Shown here: piece by piece, positions 57,044 to 64,000 of the stretch
Position numbering within the stretch: position 1 is the stretch's first letter
Layout of the letters: each line of letters begins with the position of its first letter
DNA from: Sutcliffiella sp. FSL R7-0096
Lineage (GTDB): Bacteria > Bacillota > Bacilli > Bacillales > Bacillaceae_I
Assembly: GCF_038595065.1 (NCBI RefSeq)
Contig: NZ_CP152003.1
Location: 414,001-478,000, forward strand
Direction of reading: 5' to 3'
Length of the DNA stretch: 64,000 nucleotides
Notes under the pieces: generated by a model
Told to the model about the DNA's origin: nothing
The model's input: only the letters and a program-made list of their open reading frames with translations
The model's database searches: none
Program-made: the position numbers and the translations under genes

Positions 57044-58027
57044 TTAATACACCTTATCCCCATTAAAAATAGAGTTCTTCACAATCACATAATCTACGTG
57101 ACGGATGGAGTCCAAAGTGGTTCCTCCAGCGTAGGAGATGGAAGATTGAAGGTCTTGTTCCATTTCAGTCAATGTATCCTGTAAGGAACCTTTATGCTCG
57201 ACGTACATTTTTTTACCTTCTACGTTCTTCTTTTCGCCTTTTTGGAATTCGGAAGCGGAGCCGAAGTATTCTTTGACTAGCTTTCCGTTTACTTCGCTGG
57301 TTTCGCCTGGTGATTCTTCATGGCCTGCAAAAAGGGAGCCGATCATGACCATCGTTGCCCCGAAACGTACGGATTTAGCGATATCTCCGTGAGTACGGAT
57401 TCCACCATCTGCAATGATCGGTTTGCTTGCAGCCTTTGCACATAAACGTAGTGCCGCTAACTGCCAGCCACCAGTTCCAAAACCAGTTTTAATTTTCGTG
57501 ATACATACTTTACCAGGACCAATCCCGACTTTTGTTGCATCTGCGCCTGCATGTTCCAGTTCGCGCACAGCTTCAGGAGTACCAACGTTACCAGCAATGA
57601 CGAAGCTCTCTGGCAGGTGCTTTTTGATATGCTGGATCATGTTGATGACAGCATTTGAATGCCCATGGGCAATGTCGATTGTGATGAATTCTGGAGTAAG
57701 CGCTGCTGATGCAAGCTCTTCAACAAATGTATATTCTTCTTCTTTCACTCCTACACTGATGGAAGCGTAAAGGCCTTTTGCATGCATGTTTTCAATGAAT
57801 GCCTGACGCTTTTCTGGCTCAAAGCGGTGCATGATGTAAAAGTAATTATTTTCAGCAAGATAAAGGGCAATCTTTTCATCAATGATGGTTTGCATATTGG
57901 CTGGCACGACAGGAAGCTTAAATTGACGGCCACCAAGTGTCACCGTTGTATCACACTCGGAACGGCTGTTAACCACACATTTATTTGGTACTAATTGAAT
58001 ATCTTCATAATCAAATACATTTTCCAT
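57044..58027 (-). CDS. guaC: GMP reductase
   Basis: GuaC reductively deaminates GMP to IMP with NADPH, linking guanine and adenine nucleotide pools. This 327-residue IMPDH-fold enzyme has [51 protein letters not shown] and the catalytic cysteine in [17 protein letters not shown], then [34 protein letters not shown] 58036 is in frame but within the ribosome site; ATG 58027 is preferred. A purine riboswitch lies 100-160 bp upstream. A copy of its 3' end sits 13.5 kb away (43433-43592). Confidence 0.95.
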   Translation of the reverse strand: MENVFDYEDIQLVPNKCVVNSRSECDTTVTLGGRQFKLPVVPANMQTIIDEKIALYLAENNYFYIMHRFEPEKRQAFIENMHAKGLYASISVGVKEEEYTFVEELASAALTPEFITIDIAHGHSNAVINMIQHIKKHLPESFVIAGNVGTPEAVRELEHAGADATKVGIGPGKVCITKIKTGFGTGGWQLAALRLCAKAASKPIIADGGIRTHGDIAKSVRFGATMVMIGSLFAGHEESPGETSEVNGKLVKEYFGSASEFQKGEKKNVEGKKMYVEHKGSLQDTLTEMEQDLQSSISYAGGTTLDSIRHVDYVIVKNSIFNGDKVY

Positions 58028-58102
58028 GAGATACACCCCTAAAAAATTATTTTCAAAGTAATGTTCGATGAATCTTTACGCAACAAAAAATCCAGACTAA
58101 AA

Positions 58103-58190
58103 ATGGGCAGAGTTATCCTACCCATTCGTAGTTAGGATTTTACGGCTCCTAGTAGAAACTCTTAGACCATATCTCTAAGAATATACGAAT
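58103..58190 (-). ncRNA. Purine (guanine-class) riboswitch upstream of guaC
   Basis: On the minus strand, P1 is ATTCGTA (58190-58184) / TACGAAT (58130-58124). Inside it are a P2 stem TTAGA...TCTAA with GATATGG loop, the conserved joiner GTTTCTAC, a P3 stem TAGGA...TCCTA with GCCGTAAAA loop, and J3/1 ACTACG. The key J3/1 pyrimidine is C, which indicates guanine rather than adenine recognition. An expression-platform terminator follows (ATGGGTAG / CTGCCCAT then TTTTT, 58125-58099). ATCCTA of P3 can alternatively pair with TAGGAT in the terminator arm. Confidence 0.9.
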
Positions 58191-58458
58191 GAAACGATAT
58201 AAGTTATTTCAACACAAGTTTGATTATAAACGAACTTTATTGTTGTGTAAATAATAAAATGTTCGTATTTTATCGAAAAAGAGGTGGAGATTTAAATATT
58301 GCCACTTGAAATGAAGGTTATTTACTAATGGTATAGGCATGAAATCCTAGGGGGTTTCGTGTGTCTTTTTTCTATGAATCAGTTTAGACTTAGAGAAAGA
58401 GACAGAAAGAATGCACCGGATTTTGGAAGCACTCTATACTTATAATTTTCTTATAAAT

Positions 58459-58570
58459 TGAATAGTAATTTTTAATCAAACGTTTGATCAAATTGAATTT
58501 TGTTATTGAACGAAAGGGCCTAAAAGTGGTTCGGGAAATATCGACTATTTTCGAATGGTATATTGATATA
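58459..58570. repeat. About 110-bp upstream-region repeat, copy 1
   Basis: TGAATAGTAATTTTTAA starts this segment and ATATCGACTATTTT ends it, with the TCGAC exactly 82 bp from the start. The same arrangement occurs at 60314-60425. It contains ATCAAACGTTTGAT, a perfect 14-bp palindrome (58475-58488), and lies just upstream of the HD-hydrolase gene. Nothing else was recognised in 58200-58605. Confidence 0.65.
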
Positions 58571-58605
58571 AATTAGGAGCGGAGCTTAAGGAGGAGGATA
58601 AAGAT

Positions 58606-59157
58606 ATGAATCTAGTGGAGACAGCCATAATGTTCGCAGCAGAGGCACATAAGAATCAAACAAGAAAAGGGACGGAGGTACCATATATCACACACCCTTT
58701 TACAGTTGGAATGATGTTGCAAGGCGCAGGTTGTTCGGAAGAAGTGGTTGCTGCGGGTATTTTACACGACACATTGGAAGACACAGAAGCCACTTATGAA
58801 ATCCTGGTGAAAGAGTTCGGTGGTCGTGTCGCAGATTTGGTTGTGGCTGCTTCCGAAAATGACAAGAGCCTGTCATGGGAAGAAAGAAAACAACACACCA
58901 TTGATGGATTGAAAAATGCATCCATGGAAGAATTGCAAGTGATCGTTGCCGATAAGTTACATAATTTACGCTCCATCAGAAGGGACCTTGTCGAGCATGG
59001 GGATATGATTTGGCAGCGATTTAATCGTGGGAAGCAGAAGCAACATTGGTACTATGCAAGCATTGTGAAGGCATTAACTCCTGGAAAGGGAGACTTTAAG
59101 TTGATTGGTGAATTGGAGGAGGAAGTTAAAGGGGTTTTTGGTTCTATAGATTTCTAA
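58606..59157 (+). CDS. HD-domain small alarmone hydrolase-like protein
   Basis: This 183-residue single HD-domain protein resembles the hydrolase half of RelA/SpoT and MESH1. Motifs are AHKNQTRKGTEVPYITHPFTVG, the metal site GILHDTLEDTEATYE (HD plus ED) and VADKLHNLRSIRRDL. It has no synthetase or regulatory domains, so it would degrade (p)ppGpp or related nucleotides if active. GGAGGAGG-rich ribosome site. A single-gene unit with a terminator-like stem after it. Confidence 0.85.
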   Translation: MNLVETAIMFAAEAHKNQTRKGTEVPYITHPFTVGMMLQGAGCSEEVVAAGILHDTLEDTEATYEILVKEFGGRVADLVVAASENDKSLSWEERKQHTIDGLKNASMEELQVIVADKLHNLRSIRRDLVEHGDMIWQRFNRGKQKQHWYYASIVKALTPGKGDFKLIGELEEEVKGVFGSIDF

Positions 59158-59159
59158 AT

Positions 59160-59190
59160 GGAAAGGCTCCCTTAATGGAGGCTTTTTTTA
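59160..59190 (+). terminator. Terminator after the HD-hydrolase gene
   Basis: AAAGGCTCC pairs with GGAGGCTTT (one G-G mismatch) and is followed by TTTTATC. Confidence 0.7.
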
Positions 59191-59255
59191 TCCTGAAAAA
59201 GGAAAAAAAGTCTATATCTTCTTAGTAATCCTTGCTAATATGAGAAAGGAAGGAG

Positions 59256-59783
59256 ATGGAAATTATAGAAAAAGTAAAAATGTTATTGCTAGTGGTGGGT
59301 TTATTTGTAGTAGGAAGTGTACTGACTGCTTGTAGCGAAATGGTGGATAAAATAAATGAACAGGCCGAGGCGCAAGACGAGATCATAGACTATATTGAGG
59401 CTAGCAATCCAGTCATCCAAGCTGCTGCGGATGCCGAGATCGCGGCAGATGAATTTGTGTTTGGAGAAGAGGACTTGGAACGAGCTCACACATTCTTAGT
59501 CAAGACGACCATTCCTGAACTTGAAAAAGTAGTAGCAGATACAGAGGCGATTGTACTTACATTGGAGCCGTTGCAGCCATCACATGATAAGTTGATTGAG
59601 GCTCATAATAAACTGTTAGAAGCCTATTCGACCTATGCAGAAGGCTTTTACAATGGAGACGAAAGCCTGTTGGATAAAGGAGACATGCTTTACGAAGAAT
59701 ATGGAGCCATTTCTGAAGAGCACGAATTCCTGTTCACGGAATTAGCGGACGAGTATAGGTTAGAGGTGGAAAAGAAGAAATAG
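59256..59783 (+). CDS. Putative lipoprotein (YkyA-like helical domain)
   Basis: This 175-residue protein has an N-terminal signal (KVKMLLLVVGLFVVGSVLTAC) and lipobox LTAC at ~26. A long acidic helical domain follows (EQAEAQDEIIDYIEASNPVIQAAADAEIAADEF..., KLIEAHNKLLEAYSTYAEGFYNGDESLLDKGD). The helical pattern recalls small Bacillus cell-wall lipoproteins, but no function can be assigned. AAAGGA (59245-59250) is the ribosome site. It is followed 28 bp later by a second lipoprotein gene. Confidence 0.72.
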   Translation: MEIIEKVKMLLLVVGLFVVGSVLTACSEMVDKINEQAEAQDEIIDYIEASNPVIQAAADAEIAADEFVFGEEDLERAHTFLVKTTIPELEKVVADTEAIVLTLEPLQPSHDKLIEAHNKLLEAYSTYAEGFYNGDESLLDKGDMLYEEYGAISEEHEFLFTELADEYRLEVEKKK

Positions 59784-59811
59784 AATAGGACAGTAAAAAG
59801 GATGGAGATAA

Positions 59812-60264
59812 TTGAAGAAAGTAGTTTTTTTCCTAATGTTAGCTATTATCTTAGGTGCTTGTGATCAACAGAATGGGGTTGTGGATAATGAATCACCACC
59901 TCAATTAGTGGTCCGTTCTAATAGTAATGAAGTTGTTGCAGCTCTTGGAGAGTATAGCTGGACTATAGATAATGGTGATGGAACAGCCACTACTACTAGT
60001 GTTGACTCAGATATACCTCCGAGAATAGTGGGGAACCAAGTGAATCCATTTGATACCGAACTGGGCACAGAAATCCGATTGGATTTTGCAAAACCTCCAC
60101 AAGAAATTATGGTAAATATATGGAACAATAGTCAAAGGGAAAGAGAAGTTGAGGTTGAAGGTGCTACTTTTAAAACAGATGAAAAAGGTTATATTGTATA
60201 CGAGATTATTGCTACCTGGGACCAAGGTAAGGTTCATTACGCAGTAAAACTTAATGTTCAATAA
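59812..60264 (+). CDS. Putative lipoprotein, unknown function
   Basis: This 150-residue protein starts at TTG 59812 after GATGGAGATAA. It has a lipobox LGAC (Cys ~17) and a beta-rich mature part with SWTIDNGDGTATTTSVDSDIPPRIVG and a C-terminal YIVYEIIATWDQGKVHYAVKLNVQ, an immunoglobulin-like look. It shares direction and short spacing (28 bp) with the preceding lipoprotein gene and is probably in its operon. Confidence 0.7.
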   Translation: MKKVVFFLMLAIILGACDQQNGVVDNESPPQLVVRSNSNEVVAALGEYSWTIDNGDGTATTTSVDSDIPPRIVGNQVNPFDTELGTEIRLDFAKPPQEIMVNIWNNSQREREVEVEGATFKTDEKGYIVYEIIATWDQGKVHYAVKLNVQ

Positions 60265-60313
60265 CGAGGTCTTGTTGAACTGCAGGATTCTATCCTTTAA
60301 TCAGTTACAAAAA

Positions 60314-60425
60314 TGAATAGTAATTTTTAAACAAACGTTCGATTAAGCTGGCTTTTTTTGTTGTAATGGCGGTCTTAAAATTGCATCGAGTAATATCGAC
60401 TATTTTTGCATAGTATAGTAGAAAA
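60314..60425. repeat. About 110-bp upstream-region repeat, copy 2
   Basis: TGAATAGTAATTTTTAA and ATATCGACTATTTT lie 82 bp apart, as in copy 1 at 58459-58570. The central palindrome is degenerate here (AACAAACGTTCGAT). It lies upstream of the 63-residue gene at 60516. Confidence 0.6.
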
Positions 60426-60515
60426 ATATTTGATGGGACGGATTGTTCTTGCTCATGGGGGTAAAATCTCACTCCTACCACATCCACCGCATATACTGGT
60501 TCAGAGGTGATCCAG

Positions 60516-60704
60516 ATGGGAGACATCATCCCTTTTCGCAAGCGTGGGTGCACATTAACTGACCAAGAATTAGAGGAATATTACTACATTAAACAACAAA
60601 TAAAGCAGGCTAAAACACTTAGAGAATTTTTTTATTGTCGAAGGATTGTGAAGGAATTCAGTGCAAAAATGACAGCTCGTTATGGACTGGATGAAAAGAA
60701 ATAA
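60516..60704 (+). CDS. Small hypothetical protein (62 aa)
   Basis: This charged, helical protein contains LTDQELEEYYYIKQQIKQAKTLREFFYCRRIVKEFSAKMTARYGLDEKK. GTG 60507 is in frame but overlaps the AGAGGTGA ribosome site (60503-60510), so ATG 60516 is preferred. It has its own terminator and a promoter-region repeat shared with the HD-hydrolase gene. No family was recognised. Confidence 0.65.
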   Translation: MGDIIPFRKRGCTLTDQELEEYYYIKQQIKQAKTLREFFYCRRIVKEFSAKMTARYGLDEKK

Positions 60705-60709
60705 ACAAG

Positions 60710-60736
60710 GTGGTGCAAATCTGCATCACCTTTTAA
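60710..60736 (+). terminator. Terminator after the 62-aa gene
   Basis: AAGGTGGTGCA pairs with TGCATCACCTT (one mismatch) and is followed by TTAATTT. The gap 60737-61252 holds short frames only: 44 codons from ATG 60807 to TAA 60941, and in another frame a possible remnant reading NRADPFKLPYDPLHAPDL. I support neither as a gene. Confidence 0.75.
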
Positions 60737-61252
60737 TTTGCAAACTTTTCATCCGGTTGCCATGCCTTCGGGATAATTAACACTTATAGTTTTTTGGGGG
60801 AAGGGCATGGATAATTTCCTAAGTACTAAAAAGGCACGGTGCTACAAGGCTCATGTGAGTATCTTTGGAACCGCGCAGATCCATTTAAGTTGCCATATGA
60901 TCCGTTGCATGCCCCGGATTTGGTCACTCCCTCTTAAATAAGTATTTTATAGAACTCAGAAGTTATTCTTGTCGTGGAATGCGAACAACACTAGAAAGAG
61001 TGTGAAGATAGTATTCTTCTCTGGACCTACTTGCTTAAGGAGTGGCAGGATTGAATTAAAATTAAACTTTTCTTAACTTGGGGCAGTGGATACAAGCAAA
61101 CGTAGATTGTTGAAATAAGTATATTACCTACGCTTTTCTCACTTCACCGATGAATTAGATTAATTATGAATAATGTTCGGGTTTAAATACCATTATAAAA
61201 ATAAATTGTGCAAGATTAGGCAATAGGCAATCTAAAGGAGGAAACTCTTAGA

Positions 61253-62293
61253 ATGATAAATCCATATGAGGATAAAAAAGAATTGACCAAACATCACATT
61301 CCGCTTACTGCATCAGAAGTTGGTTTTCTTTGGACACAATATTTAAGTGATAGCTTAGCGGTTTGTGTAATGAAATATTTTAAAAGTATATGTGAAGATA
61401 AAGAAATCCTCCCTTTGATAGAAAATTCATTAAATATAGCAGAAAATGACATCAAAATTATTACGGAAATTTTCACTAAAGAAAATCATCCGATACCAGT
61501 CGGCTTTACGGATGAAGATGTAAATGTGAATGCGCCAAGGTTATTTTCCGACGTATTTATACTTATGTATATACAAAAATTGGAGATAATTGCGATGGCG
61601 GGGTGTGGAGTAGCAATTGGTGTTTCAGCACGGTCTGATGTAAGTGATTTTTTCAGGAATTTGCTTAATTCCGTTTGTGATTTACACGAAAAGTCAAGAG
61701 TGGTTTTGTTATCAAAAGGTGTATACGTCCGGCCATCGCAAATACCAATTCCGAATAAGATTGATTATGTAGATAAACAAGGTTTTTTATTTGATTTCTT
61801 AGGTTCTCATAAACGACCATTAACTGCTATTGAAATTACACATCTTTTTATCAACACTCAAACAAATGCAATGGGGAAAGCATTGATGATGGCGTTTGCA
61901 CAAGTTTGTAAGAATGAAGATGCCAAACAATTCTTTTTAGAAGGAAAGGGAATTTCTAATAAGCATTTGAATAAATTTAGTACAATTTTAACCAATGAAG
62001 ATATTCCCGCACCAATGAGCTGGGATTCTTACGTGATGGATAGTACGGTCGCCCCGTTTTCCGATAAGTTAATGATGTTTCATACAACTACACTGATTGC
62101 AGTAGGAATAGGAAATTACGGTACTGCTGCAGGAACATGCCATAGGATGGATTTAAGTGCTACATATACAAGACTTTCTGCAGAAATTGCTTTGTATGCG
62201 GAAGATGGTGCGAACATCCTCATTAAACATGCTTGGCTTGAAGAACCACCAATGGCGGCTGACCATAACGCTCTTATCAAAAAAAGGAAGTAG
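61253..62293 (+). CDS. DUF3231 family protein
   Basis: This 346-residue protein is built of two related halves (PLTASEVGFLWTQYLSDSLAVCVMKYF... and PLTAIEITHLFINTQTNAMGKALMMAF...), as in DUF3231 proteins of Bacillaceae, which are ferritin-like helical bundles related in style to spore-coat CotF. It has no signal peptide. AAAGGAGG precedes the ATG. Function unknown; a spore or stress role would be a guess. Confidence 0.82.
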   Translation: MINPYEDKKELTKHHIPLTASEVGFLWTQYLSDSLAVCVMKYFKSICEDKEILPLIENSLNIAENDIKIITEIFTKENHPIPVGFTDEDVNVNAPRLFSDVFILMYIQKLEIIAMAGCGVAIGVSARSDVSDFFRNLLNSVCDLHEKSRVVLLSKGVYVRPSQIPIPNKIDYVDKQGFLFDFLGSHKRPLTAIEITHLFINTQTNAMGKALMMAFAQVCKNEDAKQFFLEGKGISNKHLNKFSTILTNEDIPAPMSWDSYVMDSTVAPFSDKLMMFHTTTLIAVGIGNYGTAAGTCHRMDLSATYTRLSAEIALYAEDGANILIKHAWLEEPPMAADHNALIKKRK

Positions 62294-62400
62294 CACTCTT
62301 TCAATCGGATTTTGAACAATAGGAAACTAATTCAGTATTTCTGTTTTCATCGGCTCTTTTCTCAAAGATAATTGCTGAATTGGACTATAGAAAAGTATCA

Positions 62401-62428
62401 AAAAGACAGGTATTCGTCTGTCTTTTTT
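62401..62428 (+). terminator. Terminator after the DUF3231 gene
   Basis: AAAAGACAG pairs perfectly with CTGTCTTTT and runs into seven T. Confidence 0.88.
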
Positions 62429-62524
62429 TGTATGTCTGTCTGGACCATGGAAAAAGCAACTTTTGACGGGAACGGAGGGATAAAATATGATAAAGGAAAA
62501 GGCTTATAGTTAGGGTGTTGAAAG

Positions 62525-63211
62525 ATGAGAGTGTTATTGGTGGAGGACGATAGGACGATTGCTACTGGCCTGGAGTATTCGCTTCGGCAGGAGGGCTATG
62601 AGACGATTCTTTGTCAGGATGTCAAGTCGGCTGAGTCGGCGATTGGTAGTAAGCTTGATGAGATAGATTTATGTTTATTTGATTTATCTTTACCTGATGG
62701 AAGTGGCTATGACCTTTGCGAACAGGTGAAGAAGCGTGAGGACAAACCAGTGATTTTTCTTACGGCCCTTGATGATGAGGTGAATGTGGTGATGGGGCTT
62801 GATATGGGAGCGGACGATTATATTACGAAGCCATTCAGGGTCCGTGAGCTGCTTTCCCGGATCAAGTCCGTCTTACGGCGCTATCATAAGCAACCTGAAC
62901 AGGCAAAAAGCTACATAGATATTGAGAATATCCGTATCAATACTTTGGAGGGCAAGGTATTTAAAAACGGGGAAGAGGTACTGCTGACCGCATTGGAATA
63001 CCGATTGTTGATGATATTTGCCAACCATATCGGGCAGGTGCTGACGAGAGCTCAACTTCTTGATCGCATATGGGATGTGGCGGGGGATTTTGTCAATGAC
63101 AATACGCTTACAGTGTATATCAAGCGTTTGCGGGAAAAGCTGGAGGATAACCCCCAGAGCCCTGTGATCATCCGGACCGTGCGTGGCCTGGGCTACAAGG
63201 CAGGTCAATGA
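62525..63211 (+). CDS. Two-component response regulator, OmpR family
   Basis: This 228-residue regulator has a receiver domain (LLVEDDRT acidic pocket, phosphoacceptor D in LCLFDLSLPDGSGYD at ~53-54, conserved T and K in FLTALDD and DDYITKPF) and a C-terminal winged helix (LTALEYRLLMIFANHIGQVLTRAQLLDRIWD, VIIRTVRGLGYKAG). It belongs to the VanR/YcbL-like group. The kinase gene begins 1 bp after its stop. The target genes probably lie beyond the window. Confidence 0.94.
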   Translation: MRVLLVEDDRTIATGLEYSLRQEGYETILCQDVKSAESAIGSKLDEIDLCLFDLSLPDGSGYDLCEQVKKREDKPVIFLTALDDEVNVVMGLDMGADDYITKPFRVRELLSRIKSVLRRYHKQPEQAKSYIDIENIRINTLEGKVFKNGEEVLLTALEYRLLMIFANHIGQVLTRAQLLDRIWDVAGDFVNDNTLTVYIKRLREKLEDNPQSPVIIRTVRGLGYKAGQ

Positions 63212-63212
63212 G

Positions 63213-64000
63213 ATGTGGCGTAACAGAGAAATCCAACTATATTTAAGCATCATGATCTTGATCGGCGCTGTAATCAGCGGGGCAGCGGCTTTCTTCCTTT
63301 CCATATCTGCAGCAATGCTTGTTCTGATAACCTCCGTGCTACTTATTGCTTGCAGTTTGGTTTTCACCAGGTGGAGGTACCGCGAAATGGAAAAACTTTC
63401 GGGGTATTTACGCCGTATCAGCAATGGTGATTATGAATTGGATGTCCGTGACAATCATGAGGGAGAACTGAGCATTTTAAAAAGCGATATCTATAAAGTC
63501 ACCCTGATGCTCTCAGAACAGGGTTCCTATTTAGAACAGGATAAAATCAAATTGACGAATGCGATTTCCGATATCTCGCATCAATTGAAAACTCCGCTGA
63601 CCTCCATGATGGTCATGGCCGATTTGCTCAGCGATAATGAGCTGGATGAATCGAAGCGTGCTGAATTCACCCAGAATATCCGTGTGCAATTGGAAAGAAT
63701 CGAGTGGCTTGTGTCTTCCCTTTTAAAATTATCCAAAATTGATGCTGGCACTGTCATCTTTAAAAAAGACAAAGTTTCAGTACGCACGCTTATAGAAAGG
63801 GCGGTGCAGTCGGTGTTGATTCCAATGGATATTAAGGAACAATCCTTATTGGTGGAAGGGGACGACTCTATCACTTTTACGGGAGATAATCACTGGACAG
63901 CAGAGGCATTGATCAATATTTTGAAAAACTGTGTGGAGCATACTTCAGTCGGCGGCCAGGTATCCATTTCATTCTCTGAAAACCCTCTTTATACAGAAAT
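63213..64000 (+). CDS. Sensor histidine kinase (3'-truncated by window edge)
   Basis: The frame opens at ATG 63213 and stays open to the window edge (about 262 residues seen). It has two closely spaced N-terminal membrane helices (~10-28 and ~32-50) with almost no extracellular loop, a HAMP-like linker (LRRISNGDYELDV), the H-box DISHQLKTPLTSMM, and the start of the ATPase domain (N-box ILKNCVEH). The short loop suggests intramembrane sensing or partnership with a transporter. It forms a pair with the regulator upstream. Confidence 0.93.
   Translation, partial: MWRNREIQLYLSIMILIGAVISGAAAFFLSISAAMLVLITSVLLIACSLVFTRWRYREMEKLSGYLRRISNGDYELDVRDNHEGELSILKSDIYKVTLMLSEQGSYLEQDKIKLTNAISDISHQLKTPLTSMMVMADLLSDNELDESKRAEFTQNIRVQLERIEWLVSSLLKLSKIDAGTVIFKKDKVSVRTLIERAVQSVLIPMDIKEQSLLVEGDDSITFTGDNHWTAEALINILKNCVEHTSVGGQVSISFSENPLYTE

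Noticed and set aside
56990-57184. Short forward frame after the TPR regulator as its signalling propeptide
   Set aside because: It is antisense to the conserved guaC 3' end and its terminator and lacks a signal peptide.

Overview
The window is chromosomal DNA of a spore-forming Bacillaceae (Bacillus-like Firmicute). The evidence is gene order and signals. thiL-tsaE-tsaB-rimI-tsaD, then ydiF, rex, tatA/tatC, ydiK, ydiL and CIRCE-groES-groEL, follow the B. subtilis ydi/groESL neighbourhood. There is also a gerA/B/C-type germinant receptor operon behind a sigma-G-like promoter, a sigV-rsiV/oatA lysozyme-response divergon, and AGGAGG-type ribosome binding sites. No tRNA, rRNA, CRISPR array, transposase or integrase was recognised.

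Layout. 1-3.5 kb: end of thiL and the t6A/ribosome-modification operon. 3.5-3.7 kb: a dense cluster of DnaA boxes. 3.8-5.9 kb: a GntR-controlled ABC exporter cassette. 5.9-11.5 kb: core ydi genes, with a 21-bp periodic repeat between tatC and ydiK. 11.7-13.9 kb: groES-groEL, split by a 125-bp palindromic repeat that occurs three times in the window. 13.9-31.6 kb: an AT-rich accessory segment bracketed by groEL and a displaced copy of the groEL 3' end. It holds a Fur-box-controlled nickel/metallophore-type ABC importer, a decayed VCBS-repeat locus, a YgjP metallopeptidase, a ribulose-monophosphate/pentose-phosphate formaldehyde cluster (hxlAB, zwf, gnd, hxlR), and an Rrf2-regulator/zinc-ribbon/luciferase-like-oxidoreductase/mnmA group.

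31.6-43.3 kb: a second decayed VCBS locus, an orphan SUKH protein, corA, a DHFR-like reductase, a CBS-PAS-sigma54 activator with its -24/-12-controlled Fe-alcohol dehydrogenase and methylmalonate-semialdehyde dehydrogenase, and an orphan sugar-binding lipoprotein with a LacI regulator and three matching operators. 43.5-57.0 kb: a second accessory segment bracketed by guaC and a displaced copy of the guaC 3' end. It contains the ger operon, oatA/sigV/rsiV, a giant cohesin- and dockerin-bearing subtilase, and an HTH-TPR regulator. 57.0-58.2 kb: guaC preceded by a purine (guanine-class) riboswitch. 58.5-64.0 kb: a small HD alarmone hydrolase, two lipoproteins, small hypotheticals, a DUF3231 protein, and a two-component system whose kinase runs off the window.

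The main structural message is that two essential or housekeeping genes (groEL and guaC) each have a duplicated 3' end plus terminator at the far side of a 13-18 kb accessory block. This looks like target-site-preserving island insertion, although no integrase remains.
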